Source of the DNA: Thermoleophilia bacterium | Lineage (GTDB): Bacteria; Actinomycetota; Thermoleophilia; Gaiellales; SKUG01 | Assembly (NCBI GenBank): GCA_025964555.1 | Contig: JAOPYQ010000015.1 | Span: forward strand, 62,001 to 126,000 | DNA: 64,000 nucleotides | Direction of reading: 5' to 3' | Part shown: positions 25,470 through 32,511 of the stretch, one piece after another | Position numbering within the stretch: the first letter of the stretch is position 1 | Layout: each line of letters begins with the position of its first letter | Program-made: the position numbers and the translations under genes | The notes under the pieces: model-generated | What the model saw: only the letters and a program-made list of their open reading frames with translations | What the model was told of the DNA's origin: nothing | Database searches by the model: none

Positions 25470-26674
25470 TCGACAGCACGACCGGCAGCGTGACTCGCGC
25501 GACGAGCGCACGCCACGACCTCGTCATCCCCAAGGTCGCACCGACCACGCGCGTGACCGTGCGCTCATTCGACGTCGACGGTCCGGCCGCCATGGTCGAT
25601 CGCTTCGTCGCGCTCGGCCTGCGCCTGCAGCTCGAGACGCCGCTGCGCATCCCCCAGGCGGAAGAGGTCGTCCGACACCGCCTCTCCTCCGACTTCGGCT
25701 GGTACGCCTCCGGCACCGCGCGCCACTTCGTCGCGACGATCGGCGGCCGCGACATCGGTCGCTGCAGCGCGATGCTCGACCCCGAACAGCGCGACGAGGA
25801 CGGCCGCCAGGTCGGACTGATCGGCCAGTGGGAGTGCGAAGGCGGCGAGGACGGCGCGAGCGCCGCACACGCACTGCTCGAGCTGGCGACCGCCTGGCTG
25901 CGCGACAGCGACGCGCACCGCATCGTCGGCCCCGTCGACTTCTCCACCTGGTACGGCTACCGCTTCCTCGACGACCCGGGTGACGGGCGCGACCCGATGC
26001 TCACCGAGCCGGTCACGCCCTCGTATGCGATCGAGCAGTGGGAGGCCTTCGGCTTCACGCGCGACGAGACGTACTTCAGCGCCGAGATCCAGGACCCGGT
26101 CGAGCAGCTCGAGCTGGGGCGACAGGTCGCGAAGATCCTCGTCGACCAGGGATGGAAGGTCCGCCAGCTGCGCATGCGCGAGTGGGACGACCTCATGGAG
26201 CAGGCCCATGCCATGAGCATGGAGGAGTTCACCCGCCAGCCGTACTTCACGCCGATCTCGCTCGACGACTTCCGCGCGATGTACGCCGGCGTCAAGCGCG
26301 GCGTGGATCCGCGCTACGTCTTCACTGCCTGGTCGCCGGAAGGTGACTTCGCCGGCTACGTGTTCGGGGTGCGCGACCTCTCGCGCGCCGCCCGCGCACT
26401 GCAGTCTGGCGGCATCCGCTCGAAGGTCGCCGCACTGCGCGAGGCGTGGAACGCGGACACGATGATGGTGAAGACGATCTGCGTGGCGAAGCCGTACCGC
26501 AAGCTCGGCATCACGATCCTCGTCCAGCACGCGCTCTACGCAGCCGCGATGGACACCGGTCACTCGCGCGTGTGCAACATGCTCATGCACTGCAACAACC
26601 GCTCGCGCGACCTGACCGCCCTGGCCGGCGGCAAGGAATACCGCACGTACGTGACGCTCAAGCTCGACGCGTGA
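25457..26674 (+). CDS. Large GNAT-like acyltransferase
   Basis: The protein has 405 residues from an ATG 13 nt inside the preceding gene. It resembles double GNAT-fold proteins of the YghO type: an N-terminal half with VPLDFSTWYG-like sequence (IVGPVDFSTWYGYRFLDD near 154-171) and a C-terminal half with a motif A-like segment (TICVAKPYRKLGITILVQHA near 336-355). In the related families the CoA-binding fold transfers acetyl or longer acyl groups to amines. Near a BtaA-like gene that would create a lipid amino group, N-acylation is an attractive but unproven role. Confidence 0.65.
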   Translation: MEHVVDSTTGSVTRATSARHDLVIPKVAPTTRVTVRSFDVDGPAAMVDRFVALGLRLQLETPLRIPQAEEVVRHRLSSDFGWYASGTARHFVATIGGRDIGRCSAMLDPEQRDEDGRQVGLIGQWECEGGEDGASAAHALLELATAWLRDSDAHRIVGPVDFSTWYGYRFLDDPGDGRDPMLTEPVTPSYAIEQWEAFGFTRDETYFSAEIQDPVEQLELGRQVAKILVDQGWKVRQLRMREWDDLMEQAHAMSMEEFTRQPYFTPISLDDFRAMYAGVKRGVDPRYVFTAWSPEGDFAGYVFGVRDLSRAARALQSGGIRSKVAALREAWNADTMMVKTICVAKPYRKLGITILVQHALYAAAMDTGHSRVCNMLMHCNNRSRDLTALAGGKEYRTYVTLKLDA

Positions 26675-26714
26675 GCACGTGCCTCCTGCCCCGCGCGCGG
26701 GTATGGCCCGACCG

Positions 26715-28403
26715 ATGACAGATTCCGACACCACCACCGAGTTCGAGACCGCCGACGCCAACGTCGCGCGGCTCATGGTCGAGCTCCTCGACACCGTCGC
26801 GGACCGCCCCGCGTTCGTGCGCCTCGACGAGCAGGGCCGCACCGACCAGGTGATCACCTTCGAACGCCTGCACTCGCTCGTCGGTGCAGCCGCGGGTGGC
26901 CTGCGCGAACGCGGCATCGGTCGCGGCAGCCGGGTCGTCGTGTTCGTGCCGATGAGCATCGAGCTGTACGTGACGCTCCTCGCGGCGCTGCGCCTGGGCG
27001 CTGTCGCCACCTTCATCGAGCCGTGGGGCGGGCGCAGGATGATCGAGCAGGCCGCCCAGCTCGTCGACGCCGACGCATTCGTCGGCATCCCAAAGTCGTT
27101 CCTGCTGCGCCTCATGAGCCCCGCGCTGCGCCGCATCGACATCGCCGTCTCGACAGGCCAGCGCAAGGTGCCCGGCGCCGAGCGCTTCCAGGACCTGCTG
27201 CGCACGCCGACGAGCCAGCACGTGCTCGACACGGCTCGCATGGACAAGGACGAGCCTGCGCTCGTGACGTTCACCACTGGCTCGACCGGCACGCCCAAGG
27301 GCACGAACCGGACCCACGAGATCCTGCTCGCACAGCACCACGCGCTCGCGCGCCAGGTTCCCGATGCGGAGCATGCGCGCGTGTGGACCAACCTGCCGGT
27401 CGTCGTGCTCCACAACCTCGGGCGCGGCGTCGAGACGGTGCTGCCGCCCGACAAGGTCGGCCAGGACCCGATGCCCGACCCCAAGCTCTTCCACCAGCTC
27501 GTGTCACGATCGGGCGCGACGATCATGGCGCTCAGCCCTGCGCCGCTCGCGCAGCTCGGTCGCGCTCCTGGCCGTGCGCCGCTCGTCAACATCGAGCGCG
27601 TGTACACGGGTGGTGGTCCGGTCACTCCGGAGCTGCTCGAGTCCGCGAAGGCGGTGCTGCCGAACGCCAGCATCACTGCGCTCTACGGATCGACCGAGGC
27701 CGAGCCGATCGCCCACGCCTCCGCCGAGGACGTGCTCGCGCGGCGTGATGCGATGCGCACCCACGGCGGCATCTTCGTCGGGCATGAGGTCGAGGACGTC
27801 GACATGCTCATCGTGCGACCGATGCGCGGTCCGATCGACGTGGAGTCCGGGACGGCGCTTGCCGACTGGGCGGTCGCCGACGGCGCGCCGGGCGAGGTGC
27901 TCGTCGCCGGGGACCACGTCAATCGCGAGTACTGGCAGAACCCGGACGCCGTCCGCGAGAACAAGATCACCGACGAGCACGGTCGCGTGTGGCATCGCAC
28001 GGGTGACATCGCGCGTCGCGACGACGACGGCGGCCTCTGGCTGCTCGGCCGTCGCGGCGGCGGCTTCACGATGAAGGGCCGTCGCTGGTGGGCGCTCGAG
28101 ATCGAGACCCCGGTGACCGACCTGCCCGAGGTCGAGCGCGCGGCGATCTGCATGCCGAAGTTCACGGGCTCCGATCGGGAGTTCAAGAACGCCACGGCAG
28201 TGCTGGCCGTCGAGCCTGCTGCCGGCTTCACGCGACGCGACGCGAACGAGGCGACGGTCCGCGTGCTGCGCGCCCTCGGCGTGGCCGCGCAGATCGAGGT
28301 TCGCTCGCTCAAGAAGATTCCCGTCGACAAGCGCCACGCGACCAAGATCGACGTCGCCGCGCTCCAGGAGAAGCTCAAGCCGGAGAACCAGGATGACTAC
28401 TGA
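26715..28403 (+). CDS. AMP-forming acyl ligase, OleC-like
   Basis: The protein has 562 residues from the ATG at 26715; one at 26703 is also in frame. Adenylation motifs are clear: TFTTGSTGTPKGTNRTHE near 193 (A3), ALYGSTEAEPIAHAS near 325 (A5), RVWHRTGDIARRDDDGG near 428 (A7) and KKIPVDKRHATKID near 541 (A10 lysine). FIEPWGGRRM near 103 and NLPVVVLHNLGRG near 236 resemble OleC beta-lactone synthetases and related fatty-acyl AMP ligases. No oleA, oleB or oleD partner is present, so olefin synthesis is unlikely. It probably activates a fatty or hydroxy acid for the pathway encoded upstream. Confidence 0.75.
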   Translation: MTDSDTTTEFETADANVARLMVELLDTVADRPAFVRLDEQGRTDQVITFERLHSLVGAAAGGLRERGIGRGSRVVVFVPMSIELYVTLLAALRLGAVATFIEPWGGRRMIEQAAQLVDADAFVGIPKSFLLRLMSPALRRIDIAVSTGQRKVPGAERFQDLLRTPTSQHVLDTARMDKDEPALVTFTTGSTGTPKGTNRTHEILLAQHHALARQVPDAEHARVWTNLPVVVLHNLGRGVETVLPPDKVGQDPMPDPKLFHQLVSRSGATIMALSPAPLAQLGRAPGRAPLVNIERVYTGGGPVTPELLESAKAVLPNASITALYGSTEAEPIAHASAEDVLARRDAMRTHGGIFVGHEVEDVDMLIVRPMRGPIDVESGTALADWAVADGAPGEVLVAGDHVNREYWQNPDAVRENKITDEHGRVWHRTGDIARRDDDGGLWLLGRRGGGFTMKGRRWWALEIETPVTDLPEVERAAICMPKFTGSDREFKNATAVLAVEPAAGFTRRDANEATVRVLRALGVAAQIEVRSLKKIPVDKRHATKIDVAALQEKLKPENQDDY

Positions 28404-28418
28404 CGGGCGCTTGCACTA

Positions 28419-28652
28419 ATGGATCGACGCAACCCCTGGACGATCGCGTCCGCCGTCGTGCTCGTCACGCTCGGCGTGCTGTGGGGTGTGTCCAACGTCA
28501 CCGACGTGGACATCCCCCTCGAGTGGCTGCTGCCGAGCCTGCTCGTGCTCGCCGGCGTGCTCATGCTCGTCGGCAGCAACAATGGCAACGGGCCGCGCGA
28601 CAAGCGGCCGCCCTCGCAGTTCGAGCGCGACGACGCGCCGCGCGTGCCCTGA
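28419..28652 (+). CDS. Small two-helix membrane protein
   Basis: The protein has 77 residues. Two membrane helices are seen: TIASAVVLVTLGVLWGVSNV at 8-27 and LEWLLPSLLVLAGVLMLVGS at 33-52. A polar tail with Arg, Lys and Asp follows (RDKRPPSQFERDDAP). The layout is like the LiaF/DUF5668 type of small membrane protein. It is 15 nt after the AMP ligase and may be co-transcribed with the lipid cluster. Its role is unknown. Confidence 0.55.
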   Translation: MDRRNPWTIASAVVLVTLGVLWGVSNVTDVDIPLEWLLPSLLVLAGVLMLVGSNNGNGPRDKRPPSQFERDDAPRVP

Positions 28653-28667
28653 TCGCCGTCGACCGGG

Positions 28668-29444
28668 CTACTGCTCGGTGGAGAGCTTCTCGAGCGCGGC
28701 GTGGTCCTCGATGACGATCCGTCGTCGCCGGGTCGAGAGGATCTCCTGCTTCTTGAGCGCGCTCATGAGTTCGGCGACCGTCTCGCGGGTGGAGCCGCAC
28801 ATCTCGGCGATGTCAGACTGCGTGAACGTCTTGTTGACGATGCGACCGCCACCCATCGTGGGGTGTCCGTAGCGCTCGTCGAGCTCGAGGATCGTGCGCG
28901 CGAGGCGTCGGCGCACGCTCCAGAACGCGACCTCCTCCGCGAGCTCCGTGGTGCGCTGCAGGCGCTGGCCGACGAACTTGAGCAGGTTGAGCCCGACGAG
29001 CGGCACCTCGGTCACGAGCACCTCGAGGTGTCCGGCAGGCATGACGCACAGCAGGCAGTGCTCGTCGGCCTCGGCGTACACGCCGGCGTGGGTCTGGCCG
29101 ATCATGCGGCTCTCCCCGAACACTGCGCCACGATCGAGCACGGCGATCGTCAGCTGCTTGCCCTCGGGGGTGCGGCGATACAGGCGCACGCGTCCTTCCT
29201 TGAGGAAGTAGATCGTGCCGGGCGTGTCCTCGGGTGAGAAGAACACCTTGCCGCGTTCGCACTGCGTCATCGACGTGAGCTCGTCGACGCGCTTCATCTG
29301 TTCGTCGGACAGGCCGCCGAAGATCTCGCTCTCCTGGAGCAGCTCGCCCTTGATGACGGCACGCGGGCGGTCATCCGGCGCGGCATCGGCAGCGGCAAGG
29401 TCATCGGTGTCTGCGGGATTCGGGGCCATCGTGAGCAGGTTCAT
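28668..29444 (-). CDS. Crp/Fnr-family transcription regulator
   Basis: The protein has 258 residues from the ATG at 29444. A polar leader of about 40 residues precedes a cyclic-nucleotide-binding-type beta-roll (GKVFFSPEDTPGTIYFLKEG, GRVRLYRRTPEGKQLTIAVL and GAVFGESRMIG). The canonical cAMP-contacting Arg-Ser pair is not evident (GESRMIGQ). The C-terminal helix-turn-helix is TQSDIAEMCGSTRETVAELM. No N-terminal cysteine cluster as in oxygen-sensing FNR is seen. It converges with the lipid cluster and lies downstream of the aquaporin gene. Targets are not known. Confidence 0.88.
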   Translation of the reverse strand: MNLLTMAPNPADTDDLAAADAAPDDRPRAVIKGELLQESEIFGGLSDEQMKRVDELTSMTQCERGKVFFSPEDTPGTIYFLKEGRVRLYRRTPEGKQLTIAVLDRGAVFGESRMIGQTHAGVYAEADEHCLLCVMPAGHLEVLVTEVPLVGLNLLKFVGQRLQRTTELAEEVAFWSVRRRLARTILELDERYGHPTMGGGRIVNKTFTQSDIAEMCGSTRETVAELMSALKKQEILSTRRRRIVIEDHAALEKLSTEQ

Positions 29445-29500
29445 GCCCTGATCGTGCCGTGCGTCCACCTGTGCGTCTGTCGGCCCGCATACAAATGGGT

Positions 29501-29536
29501 CGAGGGCCGGCCCGACGTGCATCGGACCGACCCTCG
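29501..29536. terminator. Hairpin between aquaporin and Crp/Fnr genes
   Basis: CGAGGG, CGG and CCG (29501-29514) pair with CGG, CCG and CCCTCG (29523-29536), with two single mismatches and an 8-nt loop. It starts 24 nt after the aquaporin stop on the minus strand and probably ends that transcript. Confidence 0.55.
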
Positions 29537-29560
29537 AAGTCGTACGTACCGCCTGGCGGA

Positions 29561-30259
29561 TCAGACCGTGTCAGGCGCGGCAGCGGCGCCGGCGAGGCGC
29601 GGCTTGATGCCGTACAGGTACGCAGCACCCGCAAGCACGGCACCGACGATCGGGCCCACGATGTAGACCGCGGCGTCGTCCCAGCTGTTGGACACGAGCG
29701 CGGGCGCGAACCAGCGTGCCGGGTTGAGCGCGGCGCCAGTTCCCGTCCCGATCATGAGGATGCCGCTGGTGACCGCGAAACCGATCGGCATGCCGGCGAC
29801 CTTGAACCATGCGCCGTCACGATCGACCGCGACCGCGAAGACGACCCACACGAGCAGGAACGTCGCCACCGCCTCCAGCAGGATGCCGTTGCCGACACCC
29901 AGCCCGTCGGCGAGCGCGGGGACCGATCCGGCGAGGTCCTTGCCCTCTCCATCGAAGCCCCACATGATGAGCAGCGCGCCGACGAAGCCGCCCGCGAGCT
30001 GCGCGACTACATAGGCGAGCCCCTCGACCGGGCTCATCTGGCGCAGCACGACCATCGTGACGGAGACCGCGGGGTTGAGGTGGCCGCCCGACACGTGACC
30101 GATCGCCGTGACGCCGACCGCGATCGCCAGACCGTGCGCGAGCGCGACTGCCAGGAGGTCGCCGCCGTTGACGAAGACGCCGAGACCGACAGCGACGAAC
30201 AGCATCGTGGCGATGAACTCGGCGAGCAGCTTCTCTGCCAGGGTGTGGACGGTCGTCAC
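29561..30259 (-). CDS. Aquaporin (MIP family channel)
   Basis: The protein has 232 residues and six membrane helices. Both half-helix signatures are present: SGGHLNPAVSVTM near 58 and LNPARWFAPALV near 184, the two NPA motifs of which the second is followed by Arg of the selectivity filter. Start is a GTG preceded by AAGGAG at 6 nt. The channel carries water or small neutral solutes across the inner membrane. A GC hairpin lies in the leader upstream of the ribosome site. Whether it carries glycerol cannot be told from these residues. Confidence 0.9.
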   Translation of the reverse strand: MTTVHTLAEKLLAEFIATMLFVAVGLGVFVNGGDLLAVALAHGLAIAVGVTAIGHVSGGHLNPAVSVTMVVLRQMSPVEGLAYVVAQLAGGFVGALLIMWGFDGEGKDLAGSVPALADGLGVGNGILLEAVATFLLVWVVFAVAVDRDGAWFKVAGMPIGFAVTSGILMIGTGTGAALNPARWFAPALVSNSWDDAAVYIVGPIVGAVLAGAAYLYGIKPRLAGAAAAPDTV

Positions 30260-30285
30260 GGGCGACTCCTTGCGTGATGAGTGCT

Positions 30286-30308
30286 CCGCGCGCCATGAAC
30301 GCGCGCGG
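30286..30308. other. GC hairpin in the aquaporin leader
   Basis: CCGCGCG (30286-30292) pairs with CGCGCGG (30302-30308) around a 9-nt loop. It lies 27 nt before the aquaporin start and 38 nt after the SulP stop. It may end the SulP transcript. Confidence 0.4.
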
Positions 30309-30346
30309 GATTGGCACGCGAGCCTAAGCTCGTCGTCGGACGATCC

Positions 30347-31846
30347 TCAGTGCGCGAGCAGGCGCCCTGCGCCATGCCGATCCCGCAGCTCGCCGCTGCG
30401 ATCGTCGAGCCCGATGATCTCGACCACGGTCGCGTGCGATGCGTAGCGCGTCTCGATCGCGTCGAGCGCCGCGACGGCCGACGTGTCCCACACGTGCGCG
30501 TTCGTGAGGTCGATGACCACCCTCGGCGGATCACCGGCGTAGTCGAAGGCGGTGATGAGCTCGCGATCGGAGGCGAAGAACAGCTCGCCGACGACCGAGT
30601 ACACCCGGGTTCCCCCGTCGGGCGTGAGCACGCTGGTCACCTCGACCAGGTGCGCGACGCGTCGCGCGAACACGACCATCGCCGTCACCACGCCCACCCC
30701 GACGCCGATCGCGAGGTTGTGCGTCGCGACGGTCGCCACCACGGTCGCGGCCATGACGGCCGTCTCGCCCCGCGGCATCCGACGAAGGGTGCGCGGCGCG
30801 ATGCTGTGCCAGTCGAACGTCGACACCGACACCAGGATCATGACGGCGACGAGCGCGCCCATCGGAATGACCGCCACCAGGCTCGCGAGGGCGAGCACCA
30901 GGACAAGCAGGAACGAACCTGCCGCGAAGGTCGAGATGCGCGTTCGAGCGCCGCTCACCTTCACGTTGATCATCGTCTGGCCGATCATCGCGCAACCCGC
31001 CATCCCGCCGAACAGGCCGGTCACCAGGTTGGCGATGCCCTGCCCGCGCGATTCGCGGTTGCCGTCGGAATCGGTCTCGGTGATGTCGTCCACGAGCCGC
31101 GCGGTCAGCAGCGATTCGAGCAGGCCGACCGCCGCGAGGGTGATCGAGAACGGCAGGATCACGAGCAGGGTGTCGATCGTCCACGGCACGTTCGGGATCC
31201 CCAGCACGGGCAGCGCATCGGGGAGCGCGCCCTGGTCACCGACGGTCGGCACGCCGATGCCAGCCACGACCGTGAAGGTCGTCAGCACGATGATCGCGAC
31301 GAGCGGTGAGGGGATCGCACGTGTCAGTCGGGGCACGCCGTAGATGATCGCCAGACCGGCAGCCACCAGACCGTACACGGCGATCGGTACGTCGACGAGG
31401 TATGGCAGCTGCGCCAGGAAGATGAGGATGGCGAGCGCGTTCACGAACCCGGTCATCACCGATCGCGGGACGAACCGCATCACGCGCGCGATGCCGAGCG
31501 CACCGAGCGCGACCTGGATGGTGCCCGCGAGGATCGTCGCCGCGAGCAGGTACTGGACGCCGTGATCGTGCACGAGGTCGACGACCACCAGCGCCATCGC
31601 GCCGGTTGCCGCGGAAATCATCGCGGGGCGCCCGCCGGTGATCGCGATCGACACCGCCATCGTGAACGAGGCGAACAGGCCTACGCGCGGATCGACGCCG
31701 GCAATGAGCGAGAAGGAGATCGCCTCGGGAATGAGCGCGAGCGCGACCACGAGTCCGGCGAGCAGCTCCGCGACGAGGCGCCTGGGCGAGCGCAGCGCGG
31801 CGCGCACGGAGGTCTCGGGATGATGGTCGAGTGCGCGATCCGGCAT
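30347..31846 (-). CDS. SulP/SLC26 anion transporter with STAS domain
   Basis: The protein has 499 residues from the ATG at 31846. The transport part has about twelve helices, with LAGLVVALALIPEAISFSLI near 26 and TGGRPAMISAATGAMALVVV near 70, typical of SulP. The region LVTGLFGGMAGCAMIGQTMI near 275 is also conserved. The C-terminal STAS domain (VVIDLTNAHVWDTSAVAALD near 438) has the Asp-Thr/Ser phosphorylation loop. Substrates in the family include sulfate, bicarbonate and dicarboxylates, and the choice is not visible here. The start has a -10 box 6 nt upstream, so the mRNA may be leaderless. Confidence 0.88.
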   Translation of the reverse strand: MPDRALDHHPETSVRAALRSPRRLVAELLAGLVVALALIPEAISFSLIAGVDPRVGLFASFTMAVSIAITGGRPAMISAATGAMALVVVDLVHDHGVQYLLAATILAGTIQVALGALGIARVMRFVPRSVMTGFVNALAILIFLAQLPYLVDVPIAVYGLVAAGLAIIYGVPRLTRAIPSPLVAIIVLTTFTVVAGIGVPTVGDQGALPDALPVLGIPNVPWTIDTLLVILPFSITLAAVGLLESLLTARLVDDITETDSDGNRESRGQGIANLVTGLFGGMAGCAMIGQTMINVKVSGARTRISTFAAGSFLLVLVLALASLVAVIPMGALVAVMILVSVSTFDWHSIAPRTLRRMPRGETAVMAATVVATVATHNLAIGVGVGVVTAMVVFARRVAHLVEVTSVLTPDGGTRVYSVVGELFFASDRELITAFDYAGDPPRVVIDLTNAHVWDTSAVAALDAIETRYASHATVVEIIGLDDRSGELRDRHGAGRLLAH

Positions 31847-32496
31847 CCGGACACCGTACCGCACGGGCGCCGCGTCAGGCGCGGCGAAGTGCCGCAGAAG
31901 ACGCGCAGAAGAGGTGCAGCGAGCCGGTGACGCCCTCGTCCACCCCGCCGACATACCCTGCAAGCATCCGACCACGAGGGCCGACCGACTGCGGTGCATC
32001 TCTGCGGAGCTTCAACCTCGGGTGCTCCGTACTCGCTGCCTGATGAACGATAGGGGGCCGCGCTTCCGGCGACAAGGGGTGGGACAGGGCGCTGGCCGGA
32101 TAGCTGCGCAACGAGCGGCATTCGCCGTTCACCAGATGCGTGAAGCTCGACGGCTGGTCGAGGGTCGTCAGGATCGGGACGACCACCGCCGAAACGAACG
32201 ACAGCGAGTTGGCGGCGGTTTCGTCAACTCCTTCCGCGTACGGTACGTGAGTGTCGGTCACGCGCCTGCGATCCGGGGCTTCGTCCTACTCCCGTCTCCA
32301 ACTCGCCGTGCACAGACCAACCTAGCGCGCACCACCACTGTCGTTCCGCGATGTGGTCGCGGCTCGGGGCCAGCCTGTCGGAACCCCCGAAAGCGCCTCC
32401 CAAACGACGGCGATACCCGTCTGCATCCGACGCACCCGCTTACGTGTGGGTGCGAGCAATCGCCACGCATGCCCCGCCCCGGCACGCGATGCAGCC
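31847..32496. other. 650-bp region without a supported gene
   Basis: This is the longest gene-free stretch in the window. It has the SulP promoter at the left end. Short open frames exist on both strands, but none has a ribosome site, a family match or convincing composition. A short plus-strand frame ends in VLAA and a double stop near 32030-32043, which recalls a tmRNA tag, but the tmRNA ends are missing. The recD2 promoter should be near the right end. It might be remnant DNA or encode an unrecognised RNA. Confidence 0.45.
31853..31858 (-). promoter_or_regulatory. -10 box TACGGT of the SulP gene
   Basis: On the minus strand TACGGT ends 6 nt before the SulP start codon. No Shine-Dalgarno sequence lies between them. 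Confidence 0.5.
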
Positions 32497-32511
32497 CAGG
32501 AGGCTTCTACA

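Noticed and set aside
31996-32043. Short plus-strand frame ending VLAA then two stops, like a tmRNA tag
   Set aside because: No GG-TTCGAC 5' end, no T-loop and CCA end at the expected distance, and the tag does not begin Ala-Asn.
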